Assembly: GCF_000485595.1 (NCBI RefSeq)
Contig: NW_014579151.1
Location: forward strand, 23,510-43,883
Origin: Priapulus caudatus
Taxonomy: Eukaryota; Priapulida; Priapulimorpha; Priapulimorphida; Priapulidae
Length of the DNA: 20,374 bases
Direction: 5' to 3'
In this document: in pieces, positions 1 to 8,330 of the stretch
Layout of the letters: the number at the start of each line of letters is the position of its first letter
Position numbering within the stretch: position 1 is the first letter of the stretch
Position numbers and translations under genes: made by a program
Notes under the pieces: generated by a model
Databases searched by the model: none
What the model saw: the letters and a program-made list of their open reading frames with translations, nothing else
Told to the model about the DNA's origin: nothing

Positions 1-33
1 AGATAGAGAGAAGAAGAGAAAGAGAGAGAGAGA

Positions 34-75
<42 letters not shown>
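1..75. repeat. GA microsatellite
   Basis: The tract is almost wholly alternating G and A with a few interruptions (AGAA, GGGAG). It is an ordinary dinucleotide microsatellite. The window also ends in a GA tract, but nothing links the two apart from composition. Confidence 0.95.
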
Positions 76-115
76 CTCCCTCCCGGGGAAAGAGAAGCCA
101 AAAAGAAACAGTCTC

Positions 116-300
116 CGTAATTTCCATCCCCACCTTCTCTCCACCCCCTCCTCTCACCCTCTCCACCCCCTCCTCTCACCCTCTCTGCCCCCGTCCTCTC
201 ACCCTCTCTGCCCCCATCCTCTCCCCCTCTCCTCCGCCTTCCTCTCACCCTCTACATACCTTCCTCACATCCTCCTCACACCCTCCTCTCACTCTCCCCA
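116..300. repeat. 23-bp pyrimidine-rich minisatellite
   Basis: A CCTCTCACCCTCTCTGCCCCC unit type recurs with a spacing of 23 bases; perfect 21-base copies start at 172 and 195, with decayed copies on both sides. The reverse complement of the same 21 bases occurs at 616-636, so the tract forms an inverted pair with the purine-rich region downstream. Open frames across it are low-complexity. Confidence 0.85.
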
Positions 301-600
301 TCTCAGTTCCCCGCCAAGCTAACATTGCCCCTTGCATCTCCCATAGGGTTCCCCCACACTGATCGGTATAGGTATATATTGACACAGCCACCAATGGCCG
401 ATTAACAAGTGATTGGCAAGTAATAGTGTGGGTGGGGGGGAGGGGGTGATGGGGGCAGGGCTGTAACTGGCACAATGACCGGGTAACATGTGTACTTGGA
501 TGCTGCAGAGAGAGGGGAGCGTGCCGACTGGCGTATCGTTGAGGGTGTAATTAATTAGAAGCACGTGCGGGCACCACGAGGCGCGGCGCGAAAGGCGGAG
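301..600. other. Unique spacer, no gene seen
   Basis: This is mixed-composition sequence with a short G-rich run near 430-460 and a GC-rich patch near 565-598. I found no coding frame of normal composition, no tRNA-like fold and no transposon ends. Confidence 0.6.
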
Positions 601-894
601 TGAGGGTGAGAGGAAGGGGGCAGAGAGGGTGAGAGGAGGGGTGAGACTGGGAGAGTGTGTGGGGAGAGAGCGGTGAGGGCATTTCCAGGAGGAGCAGGAA
701 GGAAAACAGAATGTGGCAGAGGAGGAGGGGGAGGAGGAGGGGAAGGAAGAAGAAGAAAAAGAAGAAGTAGGAGGATGAGGCAAAGATGGAGGTGGTGCAG
801 GATAAGATGAGGGAAAAACTGGGAGAAGCAAGAGGTGGAGGAAAAGGAGGAGAAGGAAGAGAAGAAAGCTAAGGAGGAGGAGGAGGAGGAGGAG
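601..894. repeat. GGA-rich polypurine tract
   Basis: About 290 bases are dominated by G and A on the plus strand, ending in a pure GGA run that stops at the ambiguous base 895. The first part (616-636) is an exact inverted copy of the 23-bp minisatellite unit upstream. The minus-strand open frame across it is a Ser/Pro/Leu-rich artefact of the CT-rich complement. Confidence 0.85.
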
Positions 895-895
895 N
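895..895. other. Ambiguous base at a repeat junction
   Basis: A single N separates the GGA tract from the first unit of the 57-bp minisatellite. A change of repeat family exactly at an N suggests a contig join or collapsed gap, so the real left edge of the downstream array is unknown. Confidence 0.7.
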
Positions 896-1305
896 AGATA
901 CGGGGTGTTAGTTAAATGATGGAAGATTATTTTTAATTGATTATCGAGGGAGATACGGGGTGTTAGTTGTGTGATGGGAGGTTATTTTTAATTGTTTATC
1001 GAGGGAAATACGGGGTGTTAGTTGTGTGATGGAATATTATTTTTAATTGATTACCGAGGGAGATACGGGGTGTTAGTTGTGTGATCGGAGGTTATGTTTA
1101 GTTTTGTTTTTATCGAGGGGGATACGGGGTGTTAGGTGTGTGATGGGAGATTATTTTTAATTGTTTATCGAGGGGGATACGGGGTGTTATGTTGTGTGAT
1201 GGGAGATTATTTTTAATTGTTTATCGAGGGGGATACGGGGTGTTATGTTGTGTGATGGGAGATTATTTATTTTATTTATTTTATTTTATTTAGTTTTTTT
1301 TATCG
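896..1305. repeat. 57-bp minisatellite, array A (about 7 units)
   Basis: The unit reads roughly GATACGGGGTGTTAG, then TTGTGTGATGGGAGATTATT, then TTTAATTGTTTATCGAGGG. The first unit carries a TTAAATGATGG variant and the fourth a GTGATCGGAGG variant. The last unit is stretched by a TTTTA-rich insertion near 1266-1300. The same first and near-last variants occur in array B (2868-3762), so the two arrays are copies of one locus that differ in unit number. Confidence 0.93.
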
Positions 1306-1660
1306 ATGATGATGCGGCGTTAGTTGTGTGCTGGGAGATTAATATTCGATTATCGATTGATGTATCGAGGAAGATTGGGGCATTTGTTATGCGATAGGGG
1401 GAACTTTTTTTAAGGTGGTGATCGACGGAAATGGGAGATAATTTATAATTGTTGATCGATGGGCAGGCGGGTGTTAATCGTGTGATGGGGGAGATTGCGT
1501 TGAGTTGTTTAGGTAAGCACGCAGTATTGACTGGCGATGCCCCCAAATGTATGACCACTAATGGACACGATCGCGATGCGACTTCGCACGAAAGAGAGCA
1601 AACGGTCTGCTGCTCTAATACATGATGTATATATATATATATAAATATATATATATAGGC
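1306..1660. repeat. Array flank, copy 1 (no hAT insertion)
   Basis: This segment is repeated at 3763-4110 with the same order of features: a GATGCGGCG start, the block ending ACGGTCTGCTGCTCTAA near 1617, then a TA tract. Differences are mainly one-base indels. Here the TA tract (about 1627-1657) runs on uninterrupted, whereas in copy 2 it is followed by a hAT-like element. Short minus-strand frames exist in both copies but indels break them differently, so I do not call a gene. Confidence 0.9.
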
Positions 1661-1895
1661 CTATATCAGGTTCGAAATCGGAAAAGCTCGAGCGCATTTC
1701 TAGAACAAATTACCGTTGTTTTTATCGTGACAAATTGCAAGTGATTTGACGATTGCTATGTTCTCTCTCGGGTGATATGGAATCAGTGGACAAGAACACA
1801 GATATCAGAGTAACTAGGAGGCGGTAATCAGCCCTCGTGTACTTCTCTCTACGGGGAGAAGGGATAATGACCACGAAAGCCGATGTACGAAATAT
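1661..1895. other. Unique spacer, no gene seen
   Basis: Balanced-composition sequence lies between the TA tract and the pyrimidine tract. The reading frames are short and closed. No promoter or RNA fold is convincing. Confidence 0.55.
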
Positions 1896-2604
1896 TCTCC
1901 TCCTCCTCCTCCTCCTCCTCCTCCTCCTCCTCCTCCTCCTCTTCCTCCTCCTCAATCTCTTCATCCTCCCACTCCTGCTCCTTTTCCTCAATCTCCGCAT
2001 CCTCCCACTCCTCTGCCTCGTCCTCCTTCTACATCTTCTCCTCTTCCTCTCCTCTTCCTCCCTCATCCTCATCTTCCTCTTCTTCGTCGTCCGTCTTCCC
2101 TCTCTGTGCTGATCGCCTTTCTCCTATTTATCCTTCCCTTCGTCATACTCTTCTTTATCTATTCCCCTCCGCTACTGGTCATCCTTATTATTTTCATCCA
2201 TCGCTTCCATCTCCGCCTCCTCTGCTCCGTTTCTCCCCTCCCTTCACATCCTCCTCCACCGCCTCTGCTTCATCTTTCTCCACCACACTCTTTCCCCTCC
2301 TCTTCATCGTTCTTGCCTCCGCCCTCCTCTCCTCCTCTCCTCCGTCCTCCTCCTCTCTCTACCTGCTCCTCATTATTTCATCTTCTTCCTCCTCCTTTAT
2401 CATCTTCCTCCTCCTCCTCCTCCTCCTCCTCCTTCTCCTTCCTCCTCTTATCTTTCTTCCTCCTCCTTCTCCTTTATATCTTCCTCCTCCTCCACCTTTG
2501 TTCCCCTCATCTTCATCTCCTCCTCCTCCAACTCTCTCTTCCGCTTCCTTCTGTCCTCCTCCTCGCTCCTCCTCTCCTCCTACCCCTCCTCCCTGTCTCC
2601 ATCA
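1896..2604. repeat. TCC-rich polypyrimidine tract
   Basis: About 700 bases of the plus strand are nearly all C and T, starting with a pure TCC run (about 1898-1943) and continuing as decayed TCC/TTCC. A roughly 36-base sub-repeat (CTCAATCTC...CATCCTCCCACTCC) occurs twice near 1950 and 1986. The 180-270 residue open frames in it are Ser/Leu/Pro homopolymers without protein character. The tract could adopt triplex (H-DNA) structure, which is an inference from composition. Confidence 0.93.
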
Positions 2605-2867
2605 CCTTGGGCGCCGTGTCAGCTCGGGCTCAGGGAGTCACTACCCAATGATCGGCTTAGCGCAAAAGCTGAACAAGTATTTGCGCCCCGAGTGGCTGTA
2701 TTGATCACGGTGAGTCATGAATGGAGGAAAGGTTCGAGTCCAAGGATGCGGCAGGGGCCGGGTGGGAGCGGGGGCCAGTAGCACGATGGAAGGTTAGTAT
2801 TGGTTATTTATCGTGGTTGAGCGCGCGCTAGTTGTGTGACGGAAAACTATTTTCAGATGATTATCGA
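2605..2867. other. Unique spacer with decayed array-edge unit
   Basis: No gene is seen. From about 2827 a degraded unit of the 57-bp minisatellite is recognisable (CTAGTTGTGTGACGG and GATTATCGATAAAG), so the downstream array fades in gradually. A B-box-like string at 2731-2741 is discussed under rejected items. Confidence 0.6.
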
Positions 2868-3762
2868 TAAAGATGGGTGTTAGTTAAATGATGGAAGATT
2901 ATTTTTAATTGATTATCGAGGGAGATACGGGGTGTTAGTTGTGTGATGGGAGATTATTTTTAATTGTTATCGAGGGAAATACTGAGCGCGTGTTATGTTT
3001 GTGTGATGGGAGATTATTTTTAATTTGTTATCGAGAAATACGGGGGTTTATGTTGTGTGATGGGGGAGATTATTTTTATTTTTTATCGAGGGAAATACGG
3101 GGTGTTATGTTGTGTGATGGGAGATTATTTTGAGTTTTTTTTACCGAGGGGGATACGGGGTGTTAGGTGTGTGATGGAATATTATTTTTAATTGATTACC
3201 GAGGAGATACGGAGGTGTTATGTTGTGTGATGGGAGATTATTTTGAGTTTTTTTTACGAGGGGGATACGCGGGGTTAGGTTGTGGGATGCGATATTATTT
3301 TTTAATTGTTTATCGAGGGAGATACGGGTGTTATGTTGTGTGATGCGAAGATTATTTTTTAATTGATTATCGAGGAGATACGGGGTGGTTATGTTGTGTG
3401 ATGGAGATTATTTTTATTTGTTTATCGATGCGAAATACCGGGGTGTTATGTTGTGTGATGGGAGATTATTTTTAATTGATTATCGAGGAGATACGGGTGT
3501 TATGTTGTGACTGATGGAAGATTATTTTTAATGATTTCCGAGGGAGATACGGGGTGTTATGTTGTGTGATGGGAGATTATTTTAATTGATTACCGAGGGA
3601 GATACGGGGTGTTAGTTGTGTGATCGGAGGTTATTTTTAGTTTTGTTTTTATGAGGGCGGATACGGGGTGTTAGGTGTGTGATGGAGATTATTTTTAATT
3701 GTTTATCGACGGGAGATACGGGGTGTATGTTGTGTGATGGGAGATTATTTTTATTTTTTTTA
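2868..3762. repeat. 57-bp minisatellite, array B (about 16 units)
   Basis: The unit is the same as in array A, about 16 copies, with many single-base insertions and deletions. The TTAAATGATGG variant is first and the GTGATCGGAGG variant (near 3620) is third from the end, as in array A. Extra units lie between these conserved ends, which points to internal expansion here or contraction in A. Short frames reading like CDGRLF repeats are translations of the unit. Confidence 0.93.
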
Positions 3763-4110
3763 TCGATGATATGCGGCGTTAGTTGTGTGCTGGGAGATAA
3801 TATTCGATTATCGATTGATGTATCGAGGAAGATTGGGCATTTGTTTATGCATAGGGGGAACTTTTTTTTAAGGTGGTGATCGCACGGAAATGGGAGATAA
3901 TTGATAATTGTTGATCGATGGCAGGCGGTGTTAAATCGTGTGATGGGGAGATTGCGTTGAGTTGTTTACGTAAGCACGCAGTATTGACTGGCGATGCCCC
4001 AAAATGTATGACACTAATGGACACGATCGCGATGCGACTTTGCACGAAAGAGAGCAAACGGTCTGCTGCTCTAAAACATGATGTAGTATATATATATATA
4101 TAAATAATGT
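3763..4110. repeat. Array flank, copy 2
   Basis: This is the direct copy of 1306-1660. Scattered one-base indels separate the copies, for example in the ATCGATGATGATGCGG start and the poly-T run near 3862. The copy ends in a TA tract (about 4087-4102) followed almost at once by the hAT-like element. Confidence 0.9.
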
Positions 4111-4119
4111 AATATTATA

Positions 4120-4817
4120 TAGTGATGGGAATCGGCTGGAATTTCATAATCGATTATTGGTTTCCCTTAACCGATCGATAATCGATTATAATCGGATAAT
4201 CGGTTAATAATAGCCATAGATTTAATATAATCATTACTTTGTATATACAATTATACATAGCATTCAATATTATCATGTTTTATGATCATGTATTAACTCT
4301 GTGAAGGTTGCTGTATGTAATATCAATGTCTGTTCTATACAGTATTTAAATCAATTTTAAAAAGAAATGGTTTAAATGCCTTTATTAAAACATTAAAAGT
4401 TTTAACAAACATGATCAAGACTTGTTCTTTATTATAGTAAGTAAGGGTGTGTGTTCTAATAGTGTAGGCTGTGTAGCGAGCTTAATGCTCTGCCAATCGA
4501 ATATTCTCTCCAAACACAATGTAACAAACAATACGGAGAGTAGAATCTCATCTACGGATAACATTCTGTGGACAGTGTCAAACCAAAACAAAGCACACTG
4601 TCCAATTTGTCCATGTCTATAAGTACACATAGTACCGCTCTGCAATCAGACAGACCTATGTTAACAGTGATTCATGAAGGTGTCCTTGGACTACACACTG
4701 ATGCACTTCTTTTTTTTGGATTTTGATAATCGATTATTTGTTTTCATAATCGATTATCGAATTTGAGACTATAATCGATCGATTTTCGATTATAATCGAT
4801 CAATCGGGACATCACTA
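4120..4817. mobile_element. Nonautonomous hAT-like element (MITE)
   Basis: The left end reads TAGTGATGGGAATCGG; the right end, reverse-complemented, reads TAGTGATGTCCCGATTGATC. Both ends are followed inward by repeated ATAATCGATTAT-type subterminal motifs (4148-4210 and 4725-4800). The TAGTGATG terminus and clustered subterminal repeats are typical of hAT superfamily elements. Length is about 698 bp with no transposase-like frame; the 76-residue minus-strand frame near 4415-4645 has no hAT motif that I recognise. The flanks are AT-rich, and an 8-bp target duplication (ATATTATA against AATATATA) is only partly matched. Copy 1 of the flank (1306-1660) lacks this element. Confidence 0.75.
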
Positions 4818-4922
4818 AATATATATATAACCTATGTACGCTCGGCGGGGCATCGTGCGCTCTGCTTTGATACGTGAGTATACGTGATACGTGATGTATA
4901 TATGATATAATATATATCATAC

Positions 4923-4973
<51 letters not shown>

Positions 4974-4980
4974 AAAGAAG
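4818..4980. repeat. TA repeats enclosing an empty-site-like module
   Basis: AACCTATGTACGCTCGGCGG begins at 4829, and the segment to 4867 is read straight through here. At 6749-6767 and 7902-7917 its two halves flank the foldback element. A GATACGTGAGTATACGTGAT module follows (about 4869-4888) and recurs slightly altered near 6690. From about 4905 to 4971 the sequence is palindromic TA microsatellite, and the retroelement relic starts directly after it. Confidence 0.75.
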
Positions 4981-4982
4981 AC

Positions 4983-6025
4983 TGGCTGTCACCTATCAGT
5001 ACAAATCGCTAACAACATACGTCAAAGATACGTCTCATGCTCTAGGCATATTGAGAATTTTCGTTTTAACACAATGATACAGATAAATTCATATTCACAC
5101 TGGACATAAAATCTTTATACACTGTGATACCTAATAATCAGGGTTTGATCGCTTTACGTATTTTTTTAGACAAAGCGGTCTGATAATTTTCCGAATACTG
5201 ATAACCCTGATAACGTTTAGCGAACTATTTTTAACCAAAAACGTGTTTTCTTTTCAATGGGAATTTTTATTCACAATGTAATGGCGTCGCTATGGGTACG
5301 AGATCGGGCCCTAGCTATAGCGTGTCTATTTTGTCGCCCTACATTGAATCAAAAATGTTCGCCGTCCTTCACTGGACCCAAACGAGCTTTTATCTTCGGT
5401 ATATCGATGATTTTTTTGGAGCTGCAATGTATGAAACTTTTCTGAATTGCCAAAATTTTATCGACCATGTCACATCTTTTTCACCCGTGTTTAAATTATA
5501 CATACTCTACATCCCTAATAGTCTTCCTTTTTGGACATGGTTGTTATTATATCTGGTTTAAACTTAATTACCTCGCGTGTTTTCTAAACCAACGCGACAC
5601 TAATTCTTAATCTAATGTATTCTTCTTCTCACCCTCGCCACACTAAAAATAGCCTCCCACGTTCTCAATTGTGTACTTCTAAAAAAGATATGCAGCTCAA
5701 AAACTTAATTGTAACACAAAAGCTTCAAATATGATTGAATGTTTTACCACGCCGTGCGCTATAATCAATCTGATCCGTATCTAAGCAATTAAAAAAGATA
5801 CTTCCTTAAATCGGGCGTCGTTAATAACCCTAGAAAAGAGGACGGCGTGAATAAGACATCAGACAGATGTTCCATTGGTTTTAACCTATCACCTTTCAAT
5901 CCTGCCCATCAAAAGTTTGTTAATTGATAATTATAAAATTCTCAAAACGATACAATCACCTAACATCTTTTCAAACCCACCTTATGCTCGGGGCATGAAC
6001 GTAAACTTTAATTACGTGTGATTTT
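4983..6025 (+). pseudogene. Penelope-like reverse transcriptase relic
   Basis: This is a decayed reverse transcriptase whose conserved pieces appear in the correct order in different plus-strand frames. A YVKDTSHAL segment lies at 5018-5044. Motif A reads DIKSLYTVIPNNQG at 5103-5144, with the catalytic Asp first. The motif B region NGVAMGTRSGPSYS spans 5280-5321. Motif C is RYIDD at 5397-5411, with both catalytic Asp residues present. YSSSHPRHTKNSLPRSQ lies at 5618-5668. The thumb-like part at 5875-6023 contains LVLTYH and IFSNPP. Several frameshifts (for example between 5145 and 5230, near 5253 and near 5535) and stop codons separate the pieces, so no functional enzyme is encoded. The motif set resembles Penelope-like elements more than LINE or LTR enzymes, judged from memory of the families. 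The 5' side is cut by a TA tract and no GIY-YIG endonuclease is visible. Confidence 0.8.
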
Positions 6026-6093
6026 GAGTGCTTTGCTTCGTTGTGTGTTTGTGCTGGTGTGTTTGTGTGTGTGTGTCGTGTGTGTGTGTGTGG

Positions 6094-6140
<47 letters not shown>

Positions 6141-6238
6141 TGTGCGTGTGTGTGTTTGTGTGTTGTGTGTGTGTTGTGTGTGTCTTGTGTGTGTGTGTGT
6201 GTTTATTGTGCGTGTGTGTATATATATATATATGTGCG
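6026..6238. repeat. GT microsatellite passing into TA
   Basis: GT repeats with TGTT, CGTG and similar interruptions run to about 6218, then TA to about 6232. All three plus frames are open and read as Val/Cys alternation, which is an artefact. The tract interrupts the Penelope-like relic between its thumb region and a probable 3' end. Confidence 0.93.
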
Positions 6239-6460
6239 TGTTCTTTTGTTGTTCGTATTCATGGCAACGCGCGAATTGTGTGAATCATTCATTTGTGATT
6301 TTCTATAACTCATTGTATTTGTTTTTGATTATTTGATTCTATTCCAATGTCTGCTGACCTGATGGAAGAAGATGTAATCTCGAAAGCTCGTCAATTAAAC
6401 TTTAACACCCTTATTCTATACCTTGACTTTGTTTTTATCTACACGGGTGTTCGTGTGTGA
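6239..6460 (+). mobile_element. Probable 3' end of the Penelope-like element
   Basis: No open frame of note is present. The stretch 6357-6392 (CTGACCTGATGG, a small hairpin AGAT-GTA-ATCT, CGAAAGCTCGTC) and the following TTTGTTTTTATCTACACGGG at 6429-6448 resemble the noncoding 3' ends I recall for Penelope-like copies in animal genomes. The strand and position fit the relic upstream. This is recognition from memory, not a search result. The alternative is an unrelated spacer. Confidence 0.45.
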
Positions 6461-6496
6461 CTCTACTGTATATATATCTATATATATATTATATAT

Positions 6497-6538
<42 letters not shown>

Positions 6539-6593
6539 CGTGATATATATATATCATATATCATATATCATATATCATATATCGTCATATATA
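6461..6593. repeat. TA-rich microsatellite with TCATATA units
   Basis: TA runs are followed by repeated TCATATA heptamers (about 6553-6590), largely palindromic. The open frame of Ile/Tyr is an artefact. Confidence 0.9.
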
Positions 6594-6660
6594 TCATCAA
6601 GAGCGCATTAACCTAAGATGCGCAAAGAGGCGCATTAGGGGTTAATGCGGCTCTTGATGT
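6594..6660. repeat. Compact hairpin (possible mini-MITE)
   Basis: CATCAAGAG and CGCATTAACC (6595-6613) pair with GGTTAATGCG and CTCTTGATG (6640-6659) with one bulged G. An inner ATGCGC/GCGCAT stem (6618-6623, 6630-6635) sits inside. The hairpin is embedded in TA repeats on both sides. It could be a very small foldback or transposon end pair; no target duplication can be judged in TA sequence. Confidence 0.7.
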
Positions 6661-6758
6661 CATATATCATATATATGATGATATATGATGACGTGAGTAT
6701 ACGTGAATACGTGATGTGTATATATATATAATATATATATATATAACCTATGTACGCT
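6661..6758. repeat. TA repeats and ACGTGAGTATACGTGA module
   Basis: TA-rich sequence carries the GACGTGAGTATACGTGAATA module near 6690, also found near 4868, and leads into AACCTATGTACGCTCGG at 6746-6762. The order of the two modules is reversed relative to 4829-4910, which fits a tandem arrangement of one larger unit. Confidence 0.7.
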
Positions 6759-6767
6759 CGGCGGGGC

Positions 6768-7892
6768 GCGCCGAAATTTTTTTGTTTCCCCAAACGGTAT
6801 AACATAGCGAAGAATTTAGTGCCTTCTGATTGGCTGCTTCGATTTGCTTTGACTGAATAAAACCTTCAAAACAAGAAAACAAACGCTATTTGTAAATGTT
6901 TGTTTTAGTTTATGACCGCTAGATAAGTAAGTTTTCTGATGTATTTTCCATGAAAAACACATATTTTACTCATTAATATAACATGTAATATCACTATAAC
7001 TGCAATTCTTTGTGCAAATGTGTTATTTTCATCTCAATCTCAAGTTATGAGAGGGTCTGGGCTCTCGTAATACTACATAGTTACGTACGTATACACGCAC
7101 ACGTACAATAGCCCTTCGCTTCGTCGCAGGAGGAAGGAGCGAAGGGCTATAGTACTAAAGCTATACGTACTCGTACTCGTTGACGCTAGACTGAACAAAA
7201 AGTTTTCTGATGTATTTTCCATGAAAAACTTAAAACACACATTTTACTCATTAATATAATATATAATATATGATAATATCACTATAATTGCAATTTTTTG
7301 TGTACATGTATTTTCAAATGTAGACAAGTACTAACAGTAACACATGTGTCGTTTAATAACAAATGTTTGTTTACTTTTTGCTCAGTCTAGCTAGCGTTAA
7401 CGAGTACGAGTACGTATAGCTCTAGTACTATAGCCCTTCGATCCTTCCTCCTGCGACAGAGCGAAATGCTATGCTATAGTACGAGTACGTATACGTACGT
7501 ATGTAGTATTACGAGATCAAGCCCTGTAGGATGTAGACAACGAAATGAAGATGTATGCGTCACCAACAGAATCCTGCCGTATACGCAGAACGATACGCTA
7601 ATCGTATTATCATTTCCTAACTAAACCAAACTCGGCAGCTATAAGCCCAGACCCTCTTATAACTTAAGATTGAGATGAAAATAACACATTTGCACAAACG
7701 ATTGCAATTATAGTAATATTATATGTTATATTAATGAGTAAAATATGTTTTTTATGGAAAATACATCAGAAAACTTACTTATCTAGCGGTCATAAACCAA
7801 AACAAACATTTACAAATAGCGTTTGTTCTCTTGTTTTGAAGGTTTTCTTCAGTCAAAGCAAATCGAAGCAGCCAATCAGAAAAAAAATTCGC
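6768..7892. mobile_element. Foldback-type transposon with long inverted arms
   Basis: The outer arms 6826-7063 and 7644-7879 are inverted copies of about 237 bp, high in identity over their whole length. They contain shared strings such as CTGATTGGCTGCTTCGATTT and GACCGCTAGATAAGTAAG. The inner arms 7062-7202 and 7375-7518 are also inverted copies. A roughly 120-bp extra segment sits in the right arm (7525-7643) and an approximately 45-bp extra segment near the left end (6782-6825). The loop (7203-7374) holds a third partial direct copy of arm sequence. CGGCGGGGC (6759-6767) and CGGCGGCGA (7893-7901) match in 7 of 9 positions and may be a 9-bp target duplication, as in Mutator-like elements. 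No transposase is encoded. The 127-residue frame starting at 7734 only reads through arm sequence and microsatellites. Confidence 0.78.
7108..7150. repeat. Perfect 13-bp-stem hairpin inside foldback arm
   Basis: ATAGCCCTTCGCT (7108-7120) pairs perfectly with AGCGAAGGGCTAT (7138-7150) around a 17-base loop. The inverted counterpart near 7428-7476 has decayed pairing (GAAATGCTATGC against GCCCTTCGATCC), so the palindrome was a feature of the ancestral arm. Confidence 0.85.
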
Positions 7893-7951
7893 CGGCGGCG
7901 AATCGTGCGCTCTGTTTGGCTTACTGTCTCTCGGAGGCAGCAGCGGCGGTG

Positions 7952-7987
<36 letters not shown>

Positions 7988-8058
7988 TCTAGCGGTTAAA
8001 GGCCGCCGTGCATCTGCAGAGTCGACGACGACGACGACGATGATGATGATGGTGACGG

Positions 8059-8099
<41 letters not shown>
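7893..8099. repeat. GC-rich spacer with TGCG and GAT microsatellites
   Basis: After the foldback flank come a pure TGCG/GCGT run (7950-7987) and a GAC-to-GAT trinucleotide run (about 8025-8098). Reading frames here are repetitive (Ala-Cys-Val-Arg, poly-Met) and not genes. Confidence 0.85.
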
Positions 8100-8330
8100 C
8101 GGAGGCTGTCTAAATAATTAACATGCCGACGACCTGGATCGCGGAGGAGCGTGTTGCGCTTCCAGCAACGAACGAACGAAGCCTGCTAGCATCAACGATG
8201 ATTCGCGCTGTAAAACAATACGCGCGGGGGGGGGGGCGGATATTCGGGAGCAAACTGGCTGCGGTGTCTACCTTCAGTGACGGACCGACTCACTTGCGAT
8301 ACGTGAGTTGTGTATAAAAATTCGGCGGTG
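8100..8330. other. Unique spacer, no gene seen
   Basis: Mixed GC-rich sequence includes an 11-base G run at 8226-8236. A 64-residue frame from 8123 has no recognisable domain or neighbour support. Confidence 0.5.

Noticed and set aside
1837-2704. Overlapping open frames of up to 273 residues rich in Ser, Leu and Pro
   Set aside because: They lie in a TCC-rich polypyrimidine tract where all plus frames are open; the composition is homopolymeric and no domain is seen.
2731-2741. GGTTCGAGTCC, identical to a tRNA B-box consensus
   Set aside because: No A box at proper spacing, no acceptor-stem pairing and no cloverleaf could be drawn, so neither a tRNA nor a tRNA-derived SINE is called.
4415-4645. 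76-residue minus-strand frame inside the hAT-like element as a transposase remnant
   Set aside because: No hAT dimerisation or catalytic motif is recognisable and the element is far too short for an autonomous copy.
7734-8117. 127-residue plus-strand frame through the right foldback arm
   Set aside because: It crosses from inverted-arm sequence into TGCG and GAT microsatellites, and the mirror arm has no matching frame.
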